The notes below the pieces were generated by a model. That model saw only the letters and a program-made list of their open reading frames with translations. It was not told where the DNA came from and ran no database searches. Shown here piece after piece: positions 1 through 40,987 of a stretch of 64,000 nucleotides of DNA; position 1 is the stretch's first letter; every line of letters starts with the position of its first letter. Source of the stretch: Syngnathus acus (taxonomy: Eukaryota > Chordata > Actinopteri > Syngnathiformes > Syngnathidae); contig NC_051103.1 of assembly GCF_901709675.1 (NCBI RefSeq), positions 7,363,501 through 7,427,500 on the forward strand. The letters are read 5' to 3'. The position numbers and the translations under genes are program-made.

Positions 1-693
1 ATTCAAACCATTAAAATACTCCCTTGTTAAATATTAGAAAAGTATTCATCTTCAGGCACATTGTCTTCCCACTGTATTGCAGGCAAAAATTTCCAAGGTC
101 ACATTTTTGACAGTGGTAACAAAAAGAGTTTATAAAACAGACTATATTGCAGCAGGTTGCAGTGTCCACTACCTGTACCACCATCAAATGTGTCTCGACT
201 TTTCTTTTTTCTGCTACTGTTGTGTCAAATACAAGAAAAAGAACGACTCATGTCTGAGTTTAAGATGTCAGTCACATGCCAATAGTTTGATTTTACAAGA
301 TGTGTCCATAAAGTCTGGATACATCGTGAATCTATTCCATCAACTTTTGCTGAATATTGCAAAGCGCATTAAATGATGCACTGAAAATGATGTTGAAAAT
401 ATTTCTCAAAATTAAAATGGAATAAAATTGTTTTTTTTTAGCATGTATCCAAACTTTTTGGTGACCCAGTATCATCATATCATTTCCATGTACACAAAAT
501 ATCCCGAAACAAGTGTGCTGCAAGGTGGGGCAGAGTCATCAAGGTGACCGACTGAATTAGGAAGATCTTGGATGAAAGTCAGTTGGTCTGCTTTTAGAAG
601 CCATTTTGTATGGGGGAGTGTTTCCAGGCATAATCTTGTGGTTCAGAACACATGCAAGGAACCACCGGAAGGGAGAAGAACTCCGGAGACAGA
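1..693. other. ryr2 3' flank / 3' UTR region
   Basis: This stretch follows the ryr2 stop codon on the minus strand. It should hold the ryr2 3' UTR, but I see no clear minus-strand AATAAA in it, so the transcript end may use a variant signal or lie outside the window. Short open frames here have no recognisable similarity and I treat them as noise. The one structured item is a TIR element at 296-469. Confidence 0.6.
296..469. mobile_element. Short TIR element, Tc1/mariner-type MITE candidate
   Basis: Bases 300-324 and 443-468 form an imperfect inverted repeat: the left arm contains AAGTCTGGATACAT and the right arm ATGTATCCAAACTT. TA dinucleotides sit at 294-295 and 470-471, as expected for a Tc1/mariner TA target duplication. 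The body of about 170 bp has no transposase frame, so this would be a non-autonomous derivative. The family assignment is inference from the TIR style and the TA flanks. Confidence 0.55.
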
Positions 694-31352
<30,659 letters not shown>

Positions 31353-31824
31353 GGTTTGCTCTCACTCGAGCTTGCCGCAGCTTGTGGGAAGTTGTTAGGG
31401 GGGGGGTGCACGCGCGCGCCTGTACGTCTCCGAAAGCGTCACGCAGCCAAAGCGATGGGACTCGCCTCATTAGTGTGCGCGCACACGGAGGGAGGTGCTG
31501 CACTATCCTTCCTTGCCTGCAAACTCAATTCTCGCGGTATTTGGGAGTTTGCAAAAACAGGAGAATCCATCTTGTCCCGAAAAGCAATAATCAATTTTGG
31601 GTGCGGGAAATGTGGCTGCGACAAAAACGAGAAACGCATCATTAGACGAATGCTGCTGTTAATTTCCATTGCCAAGTTAGGTGCAAACAAAAGTTTGGTA
31701 GGCTGCAAAAGTTGTCACAACAGTTTCCCGAGCATATTACAGTAGAGCGATCCCAGATTGATACAGTGAAAAACTCCAGCTCTTGTCAGGTTAGAGCTGC
31801 ACAGGTTTGAGAGCAAAGTCTTTG

Positions 31825-31839
31825 GCGCCCTCTAGTGGC
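31825..31839 (-). promoter_or_regulatory. CTCF-consensus-like motif
   Basis: On the minus strand the site reads GCCACTAGAGGGCGC. This fits the CTCF core CCACYAGRGGGCGC at every position. It sits between the 5' end of ryr2 and the 3' end of mtr, where a boundary element would be plausible. Similar words also occur in transposon remnants, so occupancy is an inference. Confidence 0.5.
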
Positions 31840-32226
31840 AATACTCAGTAATACAACTAAGGCGTCCCGGATGGTCTTGAAAGATTTTGACTGCAGCTTT
31901 CTCATTAGGCAAGATACTAAATGTCCCACTCACCGATTGATGCTGTGAAAAAAAAATTAAAGCACGATATGTTTGCACACAATGTGGTTATGCAAAATGA
32001 TTATGGATGAATTAAATAGATCATATACTGCACAAAAAGTTTATTTTTGATCATTAAAAAACCTGTGCCACACAAATAGATTTTGTTTTGTACATCCGCC
32101 ATTCTAAAACCACTGGTTTATCTGGCCAAGTCCAATTTATTTCTATAGCCCTTAATCTATCAATTTAGAAACAGTACAAGCAAGTCAAGGTGTCATTCAA
32201 ACAGATGCAATAATTGAGTTCAATAA

Positions 32227-32232
32227 TTTATT
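32227..32232 (-). terminator. mtr: Candidate mtr poly(A) signal
   Basis: TTTATT on the plus strand is AATAAA on the minus strand, about 100 nt past the mtr stop codon. It is the first canonical hexamer downstream of the stop. Confidence 0.5.
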
Positions 32233-32334
32233 TTCTTACTATGTACTATTTTGAATAATACTGTAAATGACACCTGGCAAATACGAAACCAACAATTCAG
32301 TCATTTTCTGAAGTCTCTTACTGTTGGTGTGGTT

Positions 32335-34400
32335 CTACACCTCACTATTGTAACCAAGGATGGGAGCCAGCCACTTCTCAACTTCGTCTATACGCATCTT
32401 TTTCCTTCTTGAATAATCCTCCACCTGATCACAAAAACAAAGAAAGTACAGTACATGTTTCCACATTTTATCATTCTTTGCCTTCCTCCATTTTTTTTCT
32501 CCTCTTAAAATGTCAATCATTACATCCATACTTTTTGACATGTATGTTTTTCATGCAAGTGCGGGATTCAGTGGCTTTGCAAAACCTGCCTGCTCCTTGG
32601 TGATCTTTCCAACAGCAAAGTATGTGGCGTGGGGGTTGGAGAAATAAAGTCCAGAGACTGAGGCAGCGGGGGTCATTGCCAGTGATTCTGTCAAGGTAAT
32701 ACCTGTACACAGAAAAAAAAAAAGAAAAGGAGCTTTTAATGCTATGCACAACAGTGGCTAATGTACTTTGTTGCCCTTTTCTTGTTAGTTTTCAGTTCTT
32801 ACATACTCAACTCAACTTTATAGTGCTTCCACGCGTCGCTCAATCATCGAATAAATTGTATATAATCTTACCAATGCTCTCCTGTATACGAGCAAGCTTC
32901 CACATTGTAATCTTCTCAGTGTGATCAGGTTGGCTTGGGTAGCCCGCGGCCGGTCTGATACCCTGATAACGAACCCTGTGGAGGTCCGAGGCTTGCAGAG
33001 ACTCATCGCCACAGTAGCCCCACAGTTCCTTGCGCACACGAACGTGTAGCTCTTCAGCGAATGCCTGGGGGGAAATGAAGACAAGGTCATGCTCCACTTA
33101 GTTGACGATTGCTCTCAAAGAGACCTCTGGAGTATTAAGCTATTGCTATTTGACAATGAAAACTTTCACCCAAAATCTATACCATACTGAAATGAGGTCT
33201 AACTATTCCATAAAATGCCAAATTGAGTCATTTGGATGCAGTACTGCACCTCTGCCAGTCGGTCAGCCAAGGCTTTGACCATGATACTGTTGTAGTCATC
33301 TCCCTCAGCCTGGAAGTGCCGACTCAGTTCCTCAGCCACCAAACACACCCACAGCAAAGACTCCGATGTAATCAAGCCAAGCCGCTGTCGACGGGTGGCC
33401 ACAAAGTCAGCCAAGCACATGTAGGGTTCGGAATTTGAACTGTCCTTTTCCACCTGAGAAATAAAAAAAAAAAAAAAAAAGGAATGACCTAATGTCTTTG
33501 ACAAGGCCACATTTTCTCTCACCTGTTGCCGTAAACCGTGCAAGACTGTGATGGGCTCGGAATCGTCATTATTGTACACGTTGATGTCGTCGCCGTTACT
33601 TTGGGCTCGCCAGAACCCTACCAGTCCTCGCCCCGTAAGACTCGAGTTAACAATCATTTGGTTGAGCAGCCGCTGGGCATCATCAAAAACTTTGCGTGCT
33701 TCCAATCCTATAAAGAACAAAAATCTGAATAAGATTTGTCATCTTCATCTAGCTTTTCAGAATGTGGGGGGAAAAAATGATTAAAAAAAGAAAAAGAAAT
33801 AGGTCGTAGCAGAAAAGAAATCTCTATGACACAAAATAAAAACATAGGGCAAATGAAGTTTAAATATAAAAATTTCAAATAAAGTCAAAATGGACTTGTC
33901 TGTCTGTCCATTAAAAAAAATACTATGAAATATTAGAGAATCCTATCCCACAATTGACGAACCTAAGAAAAAGTGACTGCATACCAACTGTCTTGTCATT
34001 GAAAATCTTAGGGTAGCCTCGATTAGGATACTTTCCCCTGAGCTGCCACACATCAAAGAAAGGCTTCCAATCGATGAAATCAATCAGTTTGGTCAGGTCA
34101 TATTGATCAAAAACACGGGTGCCATAGAACTGAGGACTCACTGGAAGAGAAATGAAAATCATTTTGATGATGAATAAATACCCTAACCTGCTCTAGACAT
34201 GAATTACAAATGTGGCCTCAAATTGATCACAATATTTTTCAGAAACACGCCAATGTGCCAATGCAAAGCTCCTTAAAATAGACATTGCGACACTTTTTGT
34301 TTATTTGCATTAAAAATGTGCCAATTTGTGGTATGGTTAGGAAATGATGTCAATAAAAAACACATTACCTGGCTTCATTTCCGACAACCAGTCAATATGT
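32335..34400 (-). other. mtr: mtr AdoMet-binding reactivation module
   Basis: Exons here encode [16 protein letters not shown] (about 34000-34045), a helix with [20 protein letters not shown] (about 33270-33330), and the AdoMet motif [19 protein letters not shown] lies at 32936-32956. This domain binds S-adenosylmethionine for reductive remethylation of oxidised cobalamin together with methionine synthase reductase. Confidence 0.88.
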
Positions 34401-37400
34401 AGACCTTTTTCTCTAGCCTGGGATAGAGACAGATAACGACGATCCTGAGAAGAAAAAAAAAACAAATAAGACAAATCATTTATGTGTATCGCAACTTCGA
34501 CTTAATGTGGCTTTGCTGTACCTTCAAGGAGTCGTAGTGCTCCTGTCTTATCTCTTCATATTCCTCTTTGATATCTTCAAAATATTCTTCTCTTGAGCTA
34601 TCGTCCAGTAGCTGAGAGCACTGAAAAACAGTCATCCCTCGTTTTTCTCCCGTCACTTACCAAATAGCAAATCTATGCCAGCAAGTATCTTTAGCTTCGG
34701 CTGTGGCTAGAGTGAGCATCTTTACCACAACTACACTGCGAGAAGCATCCAGAACATGGATAACAGGAGAGGTGTAACGCGGGGCAATCTTGACTGCTGT
34801 GTGAGTCCTGAGAAAAAAAGAAAACATCATAAATGAGCAATTAAAGAAACGATGCACACTGCACAGTGTTTGTATGACTTGGATGTGGTGGCTCCCCCGA
34901 TCAGCAATGGCGTTGCCATCCCCAGTCTCTCCATTTCTTTGGCCACATGGATCATCTCATCTAGAGAAGGGGTGATGAGGCCGGACAAGCCAATAACGTC
35001 TGCAAGAAACACAATTCATTTATCGTATGCGACAGACAAGATGGGACTGAATTCTAAACATGAGGTAAAACACATTTGTTAATTGTACCTGCTTTTTGTT
35101 CCACGGCCTCTCGGAGAATCTTATCGCAAGGAACCATCACGCCCAAGTCAACCACTCTGAAATACAAATTGCATGCATGATGCAAAGAAATGTCAACCTT
35201 GTCATCGTTTTGTAAAATTCCAAGTGATTGTCACAACAGGGGGGGAAAAAAAGTTGTACCTAAAGTTGTTGCAACCCAGGACCACACCGACAATGTTCTT
35301 GCCAATATCATGGACGTCACCTTTGACTGTCGCTAGAATGACGGTGCCTTGATAAGGACTCTGCATCCAGAAAATAAATGCTATGAATCAAACTATTGTT
35401 TTCTTACTTTAGCTGAAAAATATTTTTGACACAAACCATCTCTGACGTTGACCCAGATAAAGATAACATCTCCTTTCTCTCTTTCTCCATGAAGGGAATG
35501 AGATGGCCCACTGCCTTCTTCATAACACGAGCAGACTTAATGACCTGCAAAGGTTATCTATTACTGTATAATATCTCAACACAAAGTCAGGTTGTTGTTT
35601 CTTTTTCCTACCTGTGGCAGGAACATCTTCCCAGCACCAAAGAGATCTCCAACCACCTTCATGCCGTTCATTAAAGGACCCTCAATGATGTGAAGGGGGC
35701 GGGTGTAGCGATCCGTATTTGTCTGACATTCTTCCACATCCTGTACCACATATGTTTCTATTCCCTGATGGCAGAAACACAGGAGCACAGGAAAGAAAAA
35801 AAAAAAAGAACAAATAAATCATTTGCACCAGAGAGATGCGCATTTATTGAAATTATATGATTTAAATTAAAATGAAAGGCAGAATTACCTTGATGAGAGC
35901 ATAGGCTAGCCTATCTTCCACACTTTTTTCTCTCCACTTGTCTGTTGGAACTACCTTTTTCCCTCCCTTCACATAGTTCTGTCAATACGAGAAATACCAC
36001 AATAAGACCAATAATCAAAGTAACAATTCCCATTCGATTTTCCAGTGTACTTGTGCATAGGCCAGAAGTTTCTCCGTGGCATCCACGTCTTTGTTCCAGA
36101 TCAGGTTTTCGCACATTAGCAGCAGTTCTTTATCAATATCATCATACACGGGCAGATTCCCAGCGTTGACTATTCCCATATCCATCCCATCCTGAGAAAA
36201 CACGAAGCACTTGAGCCTTGTATATTTCACTTATTAGAATGACCTTGGATTACCTTAATAGCATGGTAGAGAAATGCTCCATGCATAGCTTCTCGGATGA
36301 CCTCCATTCCTCTGAAGGAGAAAGACAGGTTGGAGAGACCTCCACTCACTCTGGCTCTTGGTAATGTCTCCTGCACATACACAAAATACGGATGGCACAA
36401 TGTACAGGCGGTTATGGTGAACTACATTAAACATGTGACCACATTTAAAAGTTCAATTAGTTTGGTACAATACCAGTGATAAATCTTAATTTTCATCATT
36501 TCACATGAAAACCACCTAAACCTCTTTTTTGGCCACAGATATTTTTGTAGGATAAAAAGAAAAAAGTTTGTTCTTGAGGCAAAAAAAATTTATTCACTTG
36601 GAATTTTATTGTGACTGGAAAAAAAGAGTGTAATAGTGTACCTTAATCATTTTTGTGGCCCAGATGAAATTGACAGCATACTCATTGTGTTCCTCCATGC
36701 CGGTGCCAATTGTCAGGATATTGGGGTCGAAGATGATGTCGTTGGGATTAAACCTAATTTTACTAACCAACAAGTTATAAGCTCGGGTGCAGATCTCCAC
36801 TTTGCGAGCTGTGTCTGTGGCCTGAAGAAAAAAAATGGTCAGATGTTTTGTATTCTGCAAGTGTGCGATGTGCAATGTTGTCCTCTCACCTGACCTTCCT
36901 CATCAAAGGCCATGACCACGACAGCGGCACCATAGCGTTTCACAGTTGCTGCTCTCCTCAGGAACTCCAGCTCACCTTCCTTCAAACTTATGCTGTTGAC
37001 TATACATTTGCCCTGGCAGCATTTCAAACCAGATTCAATCACTGCAAAGTTAGACGAGTCAATACACAGAGGAACCTGGGGAGGAAAAGCAGACGCTTGA
37101 AAAATGCAAATGCAGCGAGGTGTACATGTAAACGGTACAATATTTTGATATTACCCGAGCAATGTCCGGCTCAGACGCAATAAAATTACAGAATCGAGCC
37201 ATGGCTGTCGGACCATCCAGCATTCCTTCGTCCATGTTGACATCGAGGACTTGAGCTCCCATCTCCACCTGTTCCTTAGCAACGACTAATGCATCCTAAA
37301 AATGACATGAGCGATATATACTTGATGGTTTTACAGTTTTTGAATCCCGAGTGATATATACATTTATTTGATTTGTGTGGCGAGTCACTGGCGTAATGAC

Positions 37401-40400
37401 TTTGACTCACCTCATAGTTTCCAGCCATAATCATCTTGGCAAACTTGCGTGACCCAGACACATTGCAACGCTCACCGATGTTTACAAAGTTGGTGTAAGG
37501 GCCTATCTTGAATGGTTCCAGACCTACAAGAACAAAATGTAAAGCTGTTACTTTTTTCATAAGTTAATAAGTGAGTGAATTACCTGAGAGCAGCAAGTAG
37601 TCTTGATAAATGTCCTCCACAGGAGCTCGAGGTTGGCAGTCTTTAACTGCTTCCGATAGGGCTCTGTGTGATGACAAAAGTATTTTCTTAACACTTCACA
37701 CTGAGGCGGTAATCGAATAAAATTGTTGATCAAAGGAAAAAAAAAACAATTAAACCTCAATTAAATTGAATTAAACTTAAAAAATAATTTGAATTTAGAA
37801 TACTTTTGAGCATGTTTGAACTTGTGTAACTGATTTGTGAAAATAAAAAGCAGATAAAACTTTATTCACTTTATGAAGAAGGTGAGAGCAATGCCTGAAA
37901 CTATCAAGCAAATGAGAGAAATCATGCTGACCTTATGTGTGCTGGAGTGGTGCCGCAACAGCCTCCTACAATATTGACTAGCCCGTCCACTGCAAACTCC
38001 TGAAGGCAGACATTTGAGCAAAAACATCAGGAATTTTACAGCCAAACACCCGCTGCATTTAGGCACACGAGCTTTTTTATGATTAATAGTTTCAGGTGGA
38101 GTTTAAAAAAAAAATGTAAATCAACATCGTGACAGTAATAAATTTGTAAAATGATCTGTGGGGAATACCCATCCATCTGTCCGTCCATCCATATATTTTT
38201 GATTTGAACACAATTTCATTTTACCTTTAAATTGGAAGCCGTGACTGCAGGAGTTTCATCATAAGCTCCAAATGTGTTAGGAAGACCTAACAGTAAAACC
38301 AAAATGATAAGAGCATTATAAAATGACACTTGTATGAATTATTAAACAGTTCATTTATGTATTTTTTTTTTCTGGTCTCAACTTTAAATGTAATGTTCAA
38401 TAATTACCAGCATTGGGGTAACAGATTATAAAAGCAGTGGTACTCTTTCCTATGGCCTCAATGAATGGTCTCATCTCTGTTGCCCCTAAGGCGCAGTTGA
38501 GGCCGATACTGAGGAACAAAATCAGTCACAAAGTGATGGTCATAAATAGATGGGAAACTTTTATAGTCAGTATAAATGGTGTCAAAATAATATATGTATT
38601 GTATTTACTGCCAATCAATATAAATTTGATTTTTCCTTGAATTTTATACAGTACATAATCATTTTGTACACATTGTTCTTTTTAGAGATACTTGCAACTT
38701 ACCATAATGGTTCAGTATGTGATACACTCACTACGAAGGCATCTCCTGTCTGACCGGACAAAGTACGCCCGCTCCTGTCAACAATGGTACCTGATATCTA
38801 CAAACAGAAAAAAAATTTGGAAAATACTGTAGAGCGGTCAAAGTTGAATTAAAAAAGACAAAGGTTCAAATGTAAACTATAATTGACCTACAAAGAGAGG
38901 TTTCCTCTGGTCGCACTCCTCAAACAGCAGATCGATGGCGAACAGTGCTGCCTGCAGAAATATCAAGACTGTGAAAATCGACACACCCCTGTTTATAAGA
39001 TAGAAATGTAGGAGTGTACTAGATTCAAACGCAGTCAACAGATTGTTGCTAAGCACCTACCTTGGCATTGGCTGTGTCGAAGATGGTTTCAACCAAAATG
39101 ATGTCTGCTCCTCCATCCAATAAACCTCTGACTTGCTCCGTATAGGCTTCAACGAGCTCATCAAAAGCTGTTAAAAGACACAAACATGAAATCAGAATGC
39201 TTCAAATATTAATGAATCATTTAAAATCAAATAAATCCTTTAAGATTCATCAATGAGAGGGAACTTACTTATGTTTCTAAAGTCAGGTCTCTCGACAGAT
39301 GGTGATACAGACAATGTTTTATTGGTTGGGCCAACTGCCCCGGCCACGTAGCGCTTGCATCCTGACAACACATTACCATGTGATAAAGTTCTGATGAAGT
39401 CATCATTATTTCAATAAATTAAAAAAATGAACCAAACCAGTTTGTTTGCCAACATCGTCCGCCGCTCTTCTTGCTACCTCCGCTGATGCTTTATTAAGTC
39501 GATAAGCCTGAAAAAACAAAATGGAAAAGACACACCATGCTTACTGGAAAACAACATTTTAGGTGATATCTACTTTTCCACTCCAATTTAGGCCAGGATG
39601 GAAAATATTGCTAATTTGTGAAACTCCATGAATTGTGAATTTGCTCCTACTATGTGCGCCAGTCCATAATCAGCCTGAGCAACAGACGTGCTGCTGAATG
39701 TGTTGGTCTCAATAATGTCTGCACCAGCCTGTAGATATTCCTGCCAGAAGAAAACCACAGTTTAACATTTCATTAAAATATGAAAAGTTTCACATATTGA
39801 ACTTTTGTACGCTTCCAGAAAGTTTCTTATTTCTAACAACCTTGTGAATATTGTAGATGACATCTGGCTTTGTGATGCTTAGCAGGTCGTTGTTTCCTTT
39901 GAGAAAGAACTTATGCTCTTTAAATTCTTCCCCTCGGAAATCGTCCTCCTGAAGCTCCTGTTGCTGGATCATGGTTCCCATACCGCCGTCCAGGATCATG
40001 ATCCTTTGCTGTAACAATGCTCGCAGCTCGGACTCCAGAAGACATCTGCTGTCTGGAAATTAAGATTTAAAAAGACAGAAATATCACCAGAGGCAGAAAA
40101 AAAATACTTAACACATAAACAACAAAATAGTTGCTGCATTGAATCTGGCTTGCCAGGCCAAATCTTTACCTATTTCATATATGGTTTAATATTCGAACTC
40201 TTTTGTTATTGATTTCAACTAGGAAAATAATTGCTAACAAATTTCTTGTCACAAAAAACGAATGTATCACTGGAAAATACATACATCACTGTATTAATGT
40301 TGATCTGTCTGAAAGCTGTCAGTGTCAGCACAATGCAGCATAAGTCTCACCAATCATTTGACATTTTATACTGTAAAACTCAGAATATTGATGGTGGAAT

Positions 40401-40616
40401 AAGTAACTGTGAAGTTAGACAGGTGTCAGTTTTCAAGAGTGGAATATTATTGCACAAAAAATGTGCTTTGTGGTTACCTCCCCCGCTAGCTTCCACAACT
40501 TTTACACGTGCATGCTAAAAGCTAACTGTAGCAAAAGCTACTGTGTGTACGTGTGTGTTTAAAATGCAAATACCTGTTTCTGAAGAATATCGGGGGGCGC
40601 CTTGAGTCTGAACCAT
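32335..40616 (-). CDS. mtr: Methionine synthase (5-methyltetrahydrofolate-homocysteine methyltransferase), complete split gene
   Basis: This cytosolic enzyme moves the methyl group of 5-methyl-THF to homocysteine through methylcobalamin, giving methionine and THF. The proposed start codon is 40614-40616 ([14 protein letters not shown]). It is followed, through a clean GTA/AG intron, by [26 protein letters not shown]. The stop codon is TAG at 32335-32337 after [15 protein letters not shown]. All four modules are present in order: homocysteine-binding barrel, pterin-binding barrel, cobalamin cap plus Rossmann domain with DVHDIG, and the AdoMet-dependent reactivation domain with RPAAGYP. The gene is about 8.3 kb, against about 100 kb in mammals, and sits directly upstream of ryr2 as in human 1q43. 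The exact N terminus is the least certain part. Confidence 0.95.
34400..36235 (-). other. mtr: mtr cobalamin-binding module (cap and Rossmann)
   Basis: The helical cap is encoded near 35.45-36.2 kb. The Rossmann part follows with [20 protein letters not shown] and then [20 protein letters not shown] (about 34950-35010), ending with the GGATTSK segment. The His of DVHDIG (35301-35318) is encoded at 35310-35312 and is the lower axial ligand of cobalamin in this family. Confidence 0.9.
36250..37540 (-). other. mtr: mtr pterin-binding module
   Basis: Recognisable segments are [20 protein letters not shown] (about 37440-37510), [17 protein letters not shown] (about 37200-37255), [20 protein letters not shown] (36975-37035), and [19 protein letters not shown] (36695-36750). 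These are hallmark motifs of the methyltetrahydrofolate-binding TIM barrel. Confidence 0.88.
37560..40616 (-). other. mtr: mtr homocysteine-binding module
   Basis: Exons begin with exon 1 (40574-40616) and the [11 protein letters not shown] exon (about 39838-40058). The zinc-ligand pair of cysteines in [16 protein letters not shown] is encoded at 37955-37960. [19 protein letters not shown]-like sequence lies near 39640-39740. The three zinc thiolates of this family activate homocysteine; the double cysteine is intact. Confidence 0.88.
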
Positions 40617-40987
40617 CTTTTACAATATTCGAGGATGTTGGCAGGCGAATCCAAACGACCCGTATCAATTCGGGTTAATTCCCTAAGAGTTTAACTTATT
40701 TGGATCCTCCATGAAAACTTCCTGGTTGGATTTTCAAAATAAAACGACATTGTGCTGAGTGCAAAAACATTTGAAATCAATGTAGAAACATACTGGTCAA
40801 TCATTTACCTCTGTACAATTTTAATTCCTGATATAAAGTAATGTTTTGACAGCCTCCATTCACATCATGAGTGATCATAAATCAATCACAGTCACACTGA
40901 CAACCAATTTATTATGTTGTAATAAAACAAGATTGGATCACCTTTACATAATTTAATACCAACTAAAATGAGTGAAACCATGTCTTA
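40617..40987. other. mtr-bms1 spacer with mtr promoter and bms1 3' end
   Basis: Only 371 bp separate the mtr start codon from the bms1 stop codon, and both genes run leftwards. The spacer must therefore hold the bms1 3' UTR and much of the mtr promoter and 5' UTR. It is AT-rich, with no obvious CpG island. Confidence 0.8.
40908..40913 (-). terminator. bms1: Candidate bms1 poly(A) signal
   Basis: TTTATT on the plus strand gives AATAAA on the minus strand, 75 nt beyond the bms1 stop codon. Its position is right for a short 3' UTR and leaves under 300 bp before the mtr start codon. Confidence 0.6.

Larger units (their letters stand above)
31353..32334. other. ryr2-mtr intergenic spacer
   Basis: About 1 kb lies between the ryr2 start codon and the mtr stop codon. 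The left part is the GC-rich ryr2 upstream region. The middle holds a CTCF-like motif at 31825-31839, and the right part is the AT-rich mtr 3' UTR. No protein gene is evident. Confidence 0.75.

Noticed and set aside
77-376. 99-codon plus-strand frame at the left edge
   Set aside because: Cys/Tyr-rich low-similarity translation overlapping the TIR element; no splice or promoter support.
32105-32160. Possible repeat fragment (TTTATTTCTATAGCCC)
   Set aside because: Too short and diverged to assign to a fish repeat family with any certainty.
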